Assembly: GCA_949752735.1 (NCBI GenBank)
Contig: OX457036.1
Span: forward strand, 10,583,609-10,647,608
DNA: 64,000 nucleotides
From: Lumbricus terrestris
Taxonomy: Eukaryota > Annelida > Clitellata > Crassiclitellata > Lumbricidae
Reading direction: 5' to 3'
The notes under the pieces are model-generated. The model was not told the origin of the DNA and did not search any database. It was given only the letters and a program-made list of their open reading frames with translations. Shown in pieces: positions 12,501 through 22,562 of the stretch (the first letter of the stretch is position 1; the number at the start of each line of letters is the position of its first letter). Both the position numbers and the translations under genes were made by a program.

Positions 12501-15185
12501 ATTTAACTTTGGGCACCTCACAAAGGTTCATGCTGCCAATGATTAGATTGAGATGATGTGCGGGTATGAGAATCTCAATAAAATAAACGATTAACTCCAG
12601 TAAATTGAACGTATCCTATGTATTTATTTTATTTTAAATGAATACCAGATGGTATTATAAATGAAACACTTCAAGAGCTGAGTTGGCTAGGCTGTTGAAG
12701 TATATAAAAGGACAAAAATTAAAATTATTCTTCCCTGTCAGGATATGGACTTTTACCTTTCATTTGGCAATTTAGCGTGCTAGCCATTTGTTTCATTTAT
12801 TCATTACATGCATTTATATAGTGCCTCTTCAAGGGGGCTACTCAGAGGCGCTCCCAACCTCAGTGCAGCCAAATAAAACTGTCTGTAATGCACATGTAAT
12901 TATTAATAATTATTATTATTTATTTTTAATTTGTAGCTTCTATAGTGCTAGTTTCTATTGCACTAGGCCTTGAAAGATGATGCACCAAAGCCAAGTCACA
13001 ATTAGTAATAATATTAATAATGGTAATTATGCTGGCAATTAATGGTAGCATAATGTGAGATCACTTCTGAGGTTTGCTGCGTCTTTCTTTCTGCCGAACA
13101 GGAGGCTCGTCAGAACGGTGAGGAGATCACAGAAGAGATGGAAGAGGAGTATTATCTAAGACGACTGGAAGCCGGTCTCTTTACTCTCCAGCAGATCGAC
13201 TACATCATCCTCGAGATTTGTCTCTCATGCTCATCTGGGGTTAGACCAGCTTTTTGACTTTACGGCGGCATTTGCAGTTTAACGTCACTGTGTGGTAACA
13301 AAGACCATTAGCGACGCCCTCCTCCTTTATCCAGCCTTGGGACTGGCACTGGCAGAGTGCAACATCACAATACTGATACTTATATTAGAGTTTTTTGACT
13401 TTACAAATAGCCAATTAGCCATCGTGCATAAATCATACATACGTGTTGCATAAGGCAGAAGAACTGGATAGGGCATGTACTGAGAGTCAACTCCTTGCAA
13501 AGAGACATAGTGGAGGGCAAAATAGAGGGGAAGAGGAAGACCTAGGGAAAAGTTCTTGGACTGGATGATGGAGGATGGATATGGGAAGCTTAAAGAAAAG
13601 GCACAACACCGAGAAGAGTGGCGTCGTTGGGCATCTGGACTCAGAGAGGCAGCAAACCTAAAGAAGACATGTTGCATTTGTTTTGTCTTTAGCCATCTTT
13701 GATCCGAAGATTGACTGAACCCTGAACCGTCTGTCTTCAGATGTATCTTTCCTCTGTCAACCTCAGTAGTTGAGTCATTGTCTGGTTAAATACTTAACAC
13801 ACAGTTTGACTTCAGTATAATCGAAAGTCTGTTTTGCGTTTACTTAATGTGCATATATTGTCAGGGCTGAAAGTGAGCCGGGTCTCAGACCCGGCATTAA
13901 TTTTTTGGTGCTTGAATAAACACTTATATCTGGCATCCTTTGGGCCAAAGAGACCCGGCGATTTTTTCAAACCACTTTCAGCCCTGTATAATTGTAGTTT
14001 CTTGTATATAGCAAAGACGTTTTTGGTCCTTACCGAACAATTTACTAGCCAGGCACGACCGATCTCTGGACTCCTTTACTGCATGTCGGCCGATATATGC
14101 TTAGTTTTCAATATGAATATCCCTTTTGTTTAAGCAGCATGCACGTCAATGGGGTGACAATGGTGCATTGTTTTACTGTATATAAATACATAGCGTACAC
14201 ACTATGCACGACATTGCACGTACACAACGTGAGTTTTGTGTAAACATGTTTATTTGGACTCGTTTGTTTTGATCTTTGTCACAGGTCCGGCAGAGAGTTC
14301 TTCAGATATTAAATCTCAGAGGTGGCTCCATCAAAACAATAAAGAGTATTATGCGAGGTGACTCATTCTTTTCTTTCATGTGTTACTATTTTACTTTGTG
14401 GGGCGTAGTGGGTATGTTCGTTGCCTTTCAGCCAGAGGTTTGAAGGTTCGAATCCACCTCAAGTCGCCATGTAGAGACCTTGGGCAAGTCCTTCACTCGC
14501 AATTGCTCAGCACTTCGGCGTGAAACTCCGATGCAGTGTCCGCGCTGTAGTTGGGAGCGCCTCTGAGCAGTGAGGTTGAATCAGTGCTATAACAAAGTGC
14601 GCATACAAACCGAGTAACTAGCAATGAGACCTTTGCTTTAATTCATTAAATATTCATTACAAGGATTTATATAGTGCTCTTCAAGACAACTACTCATTAG
14701 TATGGCTAACAAGTACAGTTTTGAGATGTACATAGAAAGAGTCAAAGTGGACCTGGGGAACAGGCACAGCGAGGGGCAAACCACCTACATATATTGCTTA
14801 GTTACTTACAGTTAACAGATAAAATTCTGAATTTCTTACTCTGCCTGATTATATTTGAATGTAACTTGTGAAATCATTTTAACAGTATGACATTTTCTAT
14901 ATATGGCCTTAACATAATAGTGAAGCTTTGGTTAATTGAAACTTCGCCATTCAGACTTCTTTTAATATGGGAATAACAGTCAATGGTCCAGCCATGCAGT
15001 CAATGCAAACAAGTACAGATGCTTTACCAGTGTTGACTGGCAGGTGGTTTAATCAAATTTATCTTATTTTCAATTGTTGTCATCTGTTTATTTCAGAGTA
15101 CGCTGGAAGCATTGGAGATTCTTCAAACCCCGACGCACAGAAAGCCGAACAGGAGAAAATACTTCAACTAGTCGACAGATTTTAG
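3535..15185 (+). CDS. CTNNBL1: beta-catenin-like protein 1 (CTNNBL1), 15 exons, complete
   Basis: Exons: 3535-3564, 4140-4301, 4617-4723, 5269-5408, 6117-6214, 7046-7139, 7855-7946, 8561-8633, 9434-9492, 10738-10886, 11504-11685, 12261-12439, 13102-13239, 14285-14357, 15097-15185. All junctions are GT-AG with matching phases and give 554 aa (human about 563). The start [10 protein letters not shown] matches the family N-terminus. A basic nuclear signal KRKRR lies at residues 23-27, followed by an acidic/charged linker, then armadillo-type helical repeats from about residue 70 to the end. Clear family blocks include [32 protein letters not shown] and [11 protein letters not shown], and the C-terminus is LQLVDRF. 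Known role of the family: nuclear protein associated with the PRP19-CDC5L spliceosome complex that binds basic NLS peptides. Introns 10 and 12 carry duplicated exon ends (separate entries). No frameshift or stop was seen. Confidence 0.97.
5587..5885. repeat. 27-bp minisatellite in CTNNBL1 intron 4
   Basis: Roughly eleven tandem copies of a unit containing AAATGCTGGGAACAAAAACG plus AAATACC. The first copies are shorter (GCTGGCAAAGA and GCTGGAAAAGA variants) and one later copy has an extra G. Because 27 is divisible by three, all frames stay open and encode [13 protein letters not shown] nonapeptides. These are not considered a gene. Confidence 0.9.
6265..6600. repeat. degenerate tandem duplication (about 170 bp unit) in CTNNBL1 intron 5
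   Basis: Two diverged copies share the ordered blocks ATCATTTGTAATTTA, TTTATTTTCTGTATGTCAGC and TTACCTAGTG. A partial third copy begins near 6590. It is AT-rich and non-coding. Confidence 0.7.
8710..8765 (+). ncRNA. candidate pre-miRNA-like hairpin in CTNNBL1 intron 8
   Basis: A 56-nt hairpin has a perfect 16-bp outer stem (GCATCATGACCCAAGA with TCTTGGGTCATGATGC). A 2x2 internal loop, a 5-bp inner stem (TCTGA/TCAGA) and a 10-nt loop follow. Arms of 22-23 nt match Drosha/Dicer substrate dimensions. It is sense-oriented within a transcribed intron. A short palindromic repeat remnant would look the same, and I recognise no known seed. Confidence 0.35.
8940..9090 (+). mobile_element. retroposon 3' tail in CTNNBL1 intron 8
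   Basis: The segment ends in the GGCGCTATATAAATGT motif that closes many SINE and LINE copies in this window. It is preceded by broken sequence resembling a LINE C-terminus (a [12 protein letters not shown] end). It is too decayed to classify. Confidence 0.4.
9753..10373. mobile_element. TIR element with TA target duplication in CTNNBL1 intron 9
   Basis: The ends TGTGACCCATCTGACCA and TGGTCAGATGGGTCACA are inverted repeats. The next inward block, CAGGCGCAT, matches ATGCGCCTG at the other end. TA flanks both ends (9751-9752, 10374-10375). Near the left end a block of about 57 bp containing CTGACCAAAACCAGGCGCAT is tandemly duplicated (about 9770-9880). The interior is AT-rich with no transposase, so it is a non-autonomous MITE-like element. 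Confidence 0.8.
10882..11020 (+). repeat. 23-bp array that multiplies the exon 10 splice donor of CTNNBL1
   Basis: Six tandem copies of CTCAGGTGAGTTGGGAATTT plus CCG start at the last bases of exon 10. Strong CAG|GTGAGT donors therefore recur with GT at 10887, 10910, 10933, 10956, 10979 (CGG|GTGAGT) and 11002. Use of any downstream copy would read CTC AGG TGA and stop at once. The first donor is the one that preserves the protein. Confidence 0.95.
12507..12565 (+). repeat. decayed duplicate of the end of CTNNBL1 exon 12
   Basis: Intron 12 begins with a diverged copy of the exon 12 3' end: GCACCTCACAAAGGTTCATG resembles the exon's TACCTCACGAAGGTCCATG. ATTGAGATGATG and a GGTATGAG donor-like end follow. 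It carries an in-frame TAG and is not coding. Confidence 0.75.
13430..13675 (+). mobile_element. LINE C-terminal remnant in CTNNBL1 intron 13
   Basis: A translated stretch with one frame change reads [18 protein letters not shown], then [10 protein letters not shown], then a block with [17 protein letters not shown]. This is the typical C-terminal tail of endonuclease/reverse-transcriptase non-LTR retrotransposons. No RT core is present, so it is a short 5'-truncated dead copy. Confidence 0.7.
13862..13986. mobile_element. small hAT-like MITE in CTNNBL1 intron 13
   Basis: The ends CAGGGCTGAAAGTG and CACTTTCAGCCCTG are perfect inverted repeats, and the internal pairs GACCCGGC/ACCCGGCG suggest a near-palindrome. 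Flanks TATATTGT and TATAATTG look like an imperfect 8-bp target duplication. Confidence 0.65.
14398..14630 (+). mobile_element. tRNA-derived SINE in CTNNBL1 intron 14
   Basis: The head has a polymerase III A box-like GGGCGTAGTGGG and a B box GGTTCGAATCC about 45 bp later. A conserved middle follows (CTTGGGCAAGTCCTTCACTC, then AATTGCTCAGCACTTCGGCG). The tail is TGGGAGCGCCTCTGAGCAG with a decayed end. The same architecture recurs at 26858-27092, so it is a repeat family and not a functional tRNA. Confidence 0.8.
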
Positions 15186-15854
15186 CGAGCGATGATTCTG
15201 ATGAAGACTGCTAATTGAATGAACTGAAGTCTACAATCTAATCAGTGGGCGTGATTAGGACAAGCGGGAGATTAGGCAGTTGGACAGAATTCACAGCAGT
15301 TGGCCTACGTGTCTTCTAAAAAAGATTGTATGATGTTCCTGTCTTCAGGCTTTCGTCTTACATTAATATTAATCTGATATTCAAGCATAGCCCCTCATTA
15401 ATATTACTATATCTCTAATTAATATTAATGTACGTTTATCTCCGTTATTAATATTAATCAGATGTTCGGAGAGACCTGTGGCTGTTTTTGTTGCAATCTG
15501 ATTGTGGTTGATTTGGTTTGAAGCAGCACTAGTATACGAGTTGCATTGAAGGTTTCCCTGATGCAGTATTTTGTGTGGTATTCTGAAATCATAAGAGCTT
15601 GGGTGTGACAGATTTTATGGGTTACGCAAAGGTCAAGAAAATGAAGTCGCTAGCACTTCTTACCAATGGCTGAGGGCCAGTTGCTGCTCTTCCTTCTGTG
15701 TACTTGGTTACCTACATTGGTAAAGCCTCTGATCAATGTAAACAAGTACTTAGTACTTATTAATTCCCATGCAGTTCGCTTCTCATTGTATAAAACGTAT
15801 CGCCATGTTTACATTTGTATTGTATTATTATTGCATTGACATCTTAAAATCTCG
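15186..15854. other. CTNNBL1 3' flank with TTAATATTAAT motifs
   Basis: I could not find a convincing AATAAA shortly after the stop codon. Repeats of ATTAATATTAATC in direct and inverted surroundings occur at about 15358-15465 and may be a small MITE. AAAATGAAGTCGCTAGCACTT-like sequence at about 15640 also occurs near 49130 and 56150, marking a dispersed repeat. Confidence 0.5.
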
Positions 15855-16200
15855 AGACTTCTACAGCGCCCACAAAAGCCAAGTCGCAGGAACCAGCTTA
15901 TTCACAGGCGCTCAATCAAAACAAAATCGATAGGCAGCGGGTCAAGTCCGGAGAGTCAGGCAGGCAGATAGATGGACGGCTAAGGTGGGTCTGTTCGGAT
16001 TGTTAGCGTTGACCCTGGAAACCTTGGGGGTGACGGCACAACAGGATCCGAGCAAGACTAGTAATAGTACTTTACTTTTTAATCGCCGTGTGATAACAGA
16101 TCGTTAGCATCGCACAACTCCTTCATTCAGGCATGGGACTTGCACTAAAGTGGCGCTATATAAATGTATGATTACAATTACAAATTACAATTACTAAAGG
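15855..16200 (-). mobile_element. LINE/SINE 3' tail fragments
   Basis: CAGCGCCCACAAAAGCC followed by ACCAGCTTATTCACAGGCGC closely matches the tail of the LINE remnant at 32285-34115 in the same orientation. A second tail on the plus strand ends GGCGCTATATAAATGT near 16167. No coding is left. Confidence 0.55.
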
Positions 16201-16473
16201 TGCATGCAGTGGCTGTGTTCAATACAAGACATTGGGTTGAGATCTCCACTGGCCCGGCAGTCAGATATATAATATATTTTATGCTCCATAACATTATGAA
16301 AGTGATGTGTCTAGACAACTAAATAACTTATAATATTGATACAAAGTACTTTAAAAATCTTAATAGTGCAATTCAAAACTGTCTGGAGAATACTTTGCTG
16401 TAAAGCAAAGCTGACTGGAGAATACTTTGCTTTTGATACATTTTGACCTACCAAAATCGGGCTATGGGCCATA

Positions 16474-17345
16474 TAGTCGGGTCAATCTGCGACATGACCC
16501 CAAAAAAATTGCAAGAAAGCGTTTTATGACGATTTTCTGGTGTCTTAGGTCTGATGATGAACATACTAAAAGTTGCAAGAAATCGGACCACGGCAAGTGG
16601 TCTAATTTTGGCGGGAAAAAAGATGGCCGCCAATTGGACCAGGCATGGAATCTGGAAATTATACTGCTAGAAGCAAATCATGTAATAATTTGCTAACACG
16701 CTTTTCTAGACTAATTTGACCCTCCTGAGAACGAAAATCGTGGTTAGCAAGCTTAATTTTTAGCGGTTGCATGGTAAAACAAGATGGCGGCCAAAATGGT
16801 GGTCCATAATTGCTTCAAAAGGTTGTATAGTCGGGTCAATCTACGAAATGATCCACAAAATTGCAAGAAGGCGTTTTATGATGATTTTCTGGTATATTGG
16901 GTCTGGTGTTTAGCATACTAAAAGTTGCAAGAAATCGGACCACGGCAAGTGGTCTAATTTTGGCGGGAAAAAAGATGGCCGCCAATTGAACCAGGCTTGG
17001 AATCTGGAAATGATACTGTTAGAAGCAGATCATATAACAATTTGGTAACATGTTTTTCTAGACTAATTTGATCCTTCTGAAAATGAAAATCGTGGTTAGC
17101 AAGCTCGATTTTTAGCGGTTGCATGGGAAAACAAGATGGCGGCCAAAATGGCGACCAATAGCTTAAAAAGGCTGTAAGTCGGGTATTGTATGTGATATGG
17201 ACACGATTTTGTAATTTAAATTAAGATTCAAGGGTTCTAGGCATGCAATGGAATCAAAGACACATGTGTAGCACTGGAAGAAAGCCAAAATGGCGGGAAA
17301 ATGGCAGCCAGAATGTTGATGTTGCTATAAGTGAAGTGGTGTATG
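16474..17345 (+). repeat. left arm, outer part, with tandem subrepeats
   Basis: Two tandem copies of about 345 bp (about 16474-16820 and 16822-17170) each contain GTCGGGTCAATCT, AGTTGCAAGAAATCGGACCA and GGCGGGAAAAAAGATGGCCG. A partial third start (AAGTCGGGTATTG) follows. Repeated AAGATGGC[G/C]GCC and AAAATGGCGG words resemble YY1 sites. The arm is broken at 17345 by the LTR element and resumes at 22563. Confidence 0.85.
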
Positions 17346-19171
17346 TGTGAAGAACTAGGGTCCTTCATTTATAGAGCGCCACGTACTTATAGTCAATTAT
17401 AATCAACTGTGTGTATTTGTGTAGGTATGAATGTATGAAGGATGTATGTGTGTGGGGTAATAGGTGGGAGAACGTAGACTGATTATCCAGACCACGCTGA
17501 CAGTTGCAGAATTCAGGCCTGATAATCTAGCCACGCTGACGGAGGGAAAACTTTGTCCTACTTCTTTCCGTGTCTTTGCCAGTGGATGGCGTGGCATAGG
17601 GACAGATACTGCGGCACTCACTTTGAGCGGAGGCAGACGGTCAAAGAGAGCGACTAACGTTGAAACAGCCTTTCTGCTGATGCGAATCTGGAAGTGTATA
17701 AAAGGGAGTGAAGACGAACAATCGAGGCCTTTCACGTTGTGTTCGATCAGGAGAGTCGACGGAGCCTTTTACGTTGTGCTCGTTGGAAGAGATGATGTGA
17801 ATTGCGGCCCGCCGCGCCCTGGCGATCGATGGTCCAGGACGGCGTTAAAGATTATTGGAACTGGAGTTTCGTGGAGGCGTTAAAGATTACGGAGGCATTC
17901 AAGAAGAAGTGAAGTTACGTGAAGATTATGCGACGAGTAATTCCGCAGTGAGGACGATGTTTTCGAGATGCGTAGAGACGTTCCGGAGGAGCAGAGGATT
18001 TCGTGGATGAGCGTTCCACGACGATGAGGATTTCGGGGATTTCGTGAGAGGAAGTTGCCGCGAAGTTAAAGAAGCAGTGACGACGTCGACCTTGGATCAA
18101 AACGGATCAGGATCGGAAGCGTTACTGGAAACAGAGGATTTAGAGGTCCAGTGAGGACGAGAATTTAGAGGATTGCCGTGAGGAGATATTCCACGAGTGA
18201 AGTGAAGCAGATTATTTTGGGATCAAACGGATCGGAATCGTCTGCGATGGTGATGGAGCGAGTTACGTAAGACTGTGCTCTTCTTTACGACGAAGGCATC
18301 GGACGAGCTACGAGGATGAGGATTGCTCAGGCCTAACTGGAACTGTTGGAGGATCGAGTAAGCACGCGTCTATTCGGAGGATAGGACGAATGGCTGGACT
18401 CGACTAAGAGGACGAAAGGAACTGGATTGTGAAGGAACTGAAACCGAACGAGGCGAGGGTATGTTACGTGGGCTACAAAAGTCAATGTTTATATATTGGG
18501 AAAAACCCGTACATGAAATTCTCCCTTTTATAAGCGGTTGCCTTAGTTGAGCTGTATGAATGAATGAGTGAGTGTGTGTTTTATTCTTTGCTATTGTTCT
18601 AGCGCCGTATTATGATTTGTGTTATTATTGTGAAGTTGTGTTTAAGATACATAGCGGAAACGCTATTCAAATACTGTGTCTGGATAATTCTGTATTTAGT
18701 GACTGAGTTAGTTTAATGACGGGGATGACTTTAGACGACTGGAGAGACGGAAGAGACCATGCAGTGTGTGACTATATATATATATAGACTATATACGGGC
18801 TGAGATGAGAGTGACTGTAGCGGAAGTTAGGGGAAGTTGGCAAGAAGGAGGACGAGGTTAAACGAACCCAAGTTGTGAAAGAAAACAATCGTAGGGCTAA
18901 CGCCCTTCCGCGCCATGCTCGGCTGGACCTTGTCAAGAGAAGTGGAGAGAGGGCCTCGATGGTAAGAACCGAGGGGGTATCCCAAACAACCGGGGGTAGC
19001 GCCCCAGTTGGCCCTCTCGGGGACTACAACAACAATTCGACTGGGGCCAACCCCTTTTTCGGGTCGGGCGATGGAATGGCAGACTGGGGAGGGATAGAAG
19101 ACAGAAGCATGGAGATCCCTCGCAGTGGTGCCAGACCAGGCGCGCATTCGGAGGAGGGGTAGAATTGTACA
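17346..19171 (+). repeat. 5' LTR (1826 bp)
   Basis: Starts TG and ends CA, and is nearly identical to the 3' LTR with colinear spacing to at least position 18898. It carries a TATA box at 17697-17704, so U3 would be about 350 bp and R-U5 unusually long (about 1.4 kb). A 139-codon reading frame (17464-17883) crosses the TATA region and resembles no gag; I treat it as incidental. A short (TA)n lies near 18773-18785. Confidence 0.92.
17697..17704 (+). promoter_or_regulatory. TATA box of the 5' LTR
   Basis: TATAAAAG followed by GGAG, about 350 bp inside the LTR. It is the best candidate for the element's polymerase II promoter and is repeated at 21086-21093 in the 3' LTR. Confidence 0.6.
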
Positions 19172-20734
19172 ATGGCGACGAGGTTGGTGATGTGAGAGTG
19201 AGAACAGAGCGTTACAATGATGAAGAGGCTGATGGGATAATCATGATTAAGGAAGATTAGTGATGATTAAGGAGGATTAAGGAAGATTAAGGATTGATGT
19301 AAATTAAGGGTGAGATGATCTGTGGAGATTTGAGTAGTTTAAGAGTTGAGTAGTTTAAGAGTGGATGATTAGGCATGAGTAGGGATGATTAAGAACGATT
19401 AACGATGATTAACGATGATTAAGAATGATTAAGAAGCGATAGATGATTTTTTACGAAGGAACAGAACGAATGAGGAAGGATATACGACTGTAATGAAAAC
19501 AGACATGGAGATAATACGACTATCAGACTAGAAGACAAGAAATGATTAAGATTTGATTAACGTATGTGTTATGATTAGGATGATGATGTTGTTTTGATGG
19601 TGTTGAGCAAAACATTAACTACGGCAACTAAATCAAAATTTGGGGAATGATTATGGGGTTCCATTGAGCGATGTTGCGAATGTTTCCAATGCATTCACCA
19701 GAGGTCGACAGGAGTACAGGCTACCGACACAAACAACGTTACTCTTGTTATACGACGAGTAATGTAGAGATGACATCTGGGGCTTAATTTCCAACTGAAA
19801 CGAGGACTGTGGATTCACTGTCGATTGCAACACAAACTACTGGGAGCGAAAGCAACAATAAGACTACTTTAGAAACTGTTCAGAAACTGTCGTCGAAAAT
19901 ACAAACGCCTGCACACGAGTAAAAACAGTCGTATAAAACGGGCGTATATTATAATGGGAAAAACGGACTTAGCCATTTTCTGCGACGCTTCAACGGGCGT
20001 CAAAGACAACCCAGATGGACAGACGAATGCGACGGATGCGGGGGAAGCAGCCAGATGCTTCACTGTTCGACGGAGGAGGAGAGGAGAAGGAGAGACGTCG
20101 TCAACCGGAAGCCTGACGAACGGACGACGCTGCGAGGAAACGAGATCCTCGACAGCCATGGATTTCTGGGAAACCTTCGCGGATGGACGGATGGAGAAAC
20201 GCGGAGAAACGTAAACGACGATCGAGGAGAACGAGGAAACCGTTCAGTGTATGGAAAGACGACAGAAGAGAGCTATGGACGTGCTCAACCGTGTTTATTC
20301 TGGTTAAATGTGTTATAAATTGCCGTGTATTTTGGACTTATTTTGTTTTGGTGTGTGTTAGTATGTATAACGTTGTGAAAGACATTGAGGAGATAGAGAT
20401 TAGTTGTTGACGAATTATGGACACTTGTAACTTAGAGTAGGCTAAAGCATTGCCTATATGAATTGAACTGCATTACTTTGCGGATGTGAAGGATGTTAAT
20501 CTGTTAGTCTGAAAGATTTGCTGAATGGAATTGCATTATGTTAATCTGTTAGTCTGAAAGATTTGCTGAATGGAACTGCATTATTAGAATATCGAGTACT
20601 GTATTGATTGCCTAACACTGCATAAAGATGGACTATTAGCATAGGCATTGAATAGCATTGAGGGTATATTTTTGTGTGGACACACAGTTAATATAATTGT
20701 CCTTCATGCTTCAGGATTCGCCAGGTGGGAGCAG
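19172..20734 (+). other. internal region of the LTR element, no gag-pol
   Basis: After the PBS-like site comes a stretch rich in GATGATTAA-type short repeats (about 19240-19440). A reading frame at 19954-20214 (86 codons, Arg/Glu/Thr-rich, no recognised domain) lies in the middle. A tandem duplication of about 48 bp containing GTTAATCTGTTAGTCTGAAA spans about 20485-20585. A weak purine tract GGTGGGAG sits just before the 3' LTR, where a polypurine tract is expected. Confidence 0.75.
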
Positions 20735-22558
20735 TGTGAAGAACTAGGGTCCTTCATTTATAGAGCGCCACGTACTTATAGTCAATTATAATCAACTGTG
20801 TGTATTTGTGTAGGTATGAATGTATGAAGGATGTATGTGTGTGGGGTAATAGGTGGGAGAACGTAGACTGATTATCCAGACCACGCTGACAGTTGCAGAA
20901 TTCAGGCCTGATAATCTAGCCACGCTGACGGAGGGAAAACTTTGTCCTACTTCTTTCCGTGTCTTTGCCAGTGGATGGCGTGGCATAGGGACAGATACTG
21001 CGGCACTCACTTTGAGCGGAGGCAGACGGTCAAAGAGAGCGACTAACGTTGAAACAGCCTTTCTGCTGATGCGAATCTGGAAGTGTATAAAAGGGAGTGA
21101 AGACGAACAATCGAGGCCTTTCACGTTGTGTTCGATCAGGAGAGTCGACGGAGCCTTTTACGTTGTGCTCGTTGGAAGAGATGATGTGAATTGCGGCCCG
21201 CCGCGCCCTGGCGATCGATGGTCCAGGACGGCGTTAAAGATTATTGGAACTGGAGTTTCGTGGAGGCGTTAAAGATTACGGAGGCATTCAAGAAGAAGTG
21301 AAGTTACGTGAAGATTATGCGACGAGTAATTCCGCAGTGAGGACGATGTTTTCGAGATGCGTAGAGACGTTCCGGAGGAGCAGAGGATTTCGTGGATGAG
21401 CGTTCCACGACGATGAGGATTTCGGGGATTTCGTGAGAGGAAGTTGCCGCGAAGTTAAAGAAGCAGTGACGACGTCGACCTTGGATCAAAACGGATCAGG
21501 ATCGGAAGCGTTACTGGAAACAGAGGATTTAGAGGTCCAGTGAGGACGAGAATTTAGAGGATTGCCGTGAGGAGATATTCCACGAGTGAAGTGAAGCAGA
21601 TTATTTTGGGATCAAACGGATCGGAATCGTCTGCGATGGTGATGGAGCGAGTTACGTAAGACTGTGCTCTTCTTTACGACGAAGGCATCGGACGAGCTAC
21701 GAGGATGAGGATTGCTCAGGCCTAACTGGAACTGTTGGAGGATCGAGTAAGCACGCGTCTATTCGGAGGATAGGACGAATGGCTGGACTCGACTAAGAGG
21801 ACGAAAGGAACTGGATTGTGAAGGAACTGAAACCGAACGAGGCGAGGGTATGTTACGTGGGCTACAAAAGTCAATGTTTATATATTGGGAAAAACCCGTA
21901 CATGAAATTCTCCCTTTTATAAGCGGTTGCCTTAGTTGAGCTGTATGAATGAATGAGTGAGTGTGTGTTTTATTCTTTGCTATTGTTCTAGCGCCGTATT
22001 ATGATTTGTGTTATTATTGTGAAGTTGTGTTTAAGATACATAGCGGAAACGCTATTCAAATACTGTGTCTGGATAATTCTGTATTTAGTGACTGAGTTAG
22101 TTTAATGACGGGGATGACTTTAGACGACTGGAGAGACGGAAGAGACCATGCAGTGTGTGACTATATATATATATAGACTATATACGGGCTGAGATGAGAG
22201 TGACTGTAGCGGAAGTTAGGGGAAGTTGGCAAGAAGGAGGACGAGGTTAAACGAACCCAAGTTGTGAAAGAAAACAATCGTAGGGCCAACGCCCTTCCGC
22301 GCCATGCTCGGCTGGACCTTGTCAAGAGAAGTGGAGAGAGGGCCTCGATGGTAAGAACCGAGGGGGTATCCCAAACAACCGGGGGTAGCGCCCCAGTTGG
22401 CCCTCTCGGGGACTACAACAACAATTCGACTGGGGCCAACCCCTTTTTCGGGTCGGGCGATGGAATGGCAGACTGGGGAGGGATAGAAGACAGAAGCATG
22501 GAGATCCCTCGCAGTGGTGCCAGACCAGGCGCACGCGGAGGAGGGGTAGAATTGTACA
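20735..22558 (+). repeat. 3' LTR (1824 bp)
   Basis: Direct copy of the 5' LTR. Differences seen: C at 22287 where the 5' LTR has T at 18898, and GCACGCGGAG near 22531 against GCGCATTCGGAG near 19142. It carries the second TATA box at 21086-21093 and could drive transcription outward into the onecut-bearing arm, which begins 4 bp downstream. Confidence 0.92.
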
Positions 22559-22562
22559 TATG

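Larger units (their letters stand above)
17346..22558 (+). mobile_element. young non-autonomous LTR retrotransposon (LARD-like)
   Basis: Two long direct repeats (17346-19171 and 20735-22558) both start TGTGAAGAACTAGG and end AATTGTACA, flanked by a 4-bp target duplication TATG (17342-17345, 22559-22562). The 1563-bp interior has no gag, protease, RT, RNase H or integrase, so the element depends on proteins from a relative. A PBS-like TGGCGACGAGGTTGG begins one base after the 5' LTR; I cannot assign its tRNA. Orientation is taken from that PBS and from the TATA box. By eye the LTRs differ at only about two places, so insertion is very recent. Gypsy-like affinity is possible from the 4-bp duplication but unproven. 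Confidence 0.92.

Noticed and set aside
14398..14470. A functional tRNA gene
   Set aside because: A and B boxes are present but no cloverleaf or anticodon arm forms, and the unit recurs as a SINE.
17464..17883. 139-codon frame in each LTR as a possible gag or accessory gene
   Set aside because: It crosses the TATA box and has no recognisable domain or nucleocapsid motif. It is open in both LTRs only because they are near-identical.
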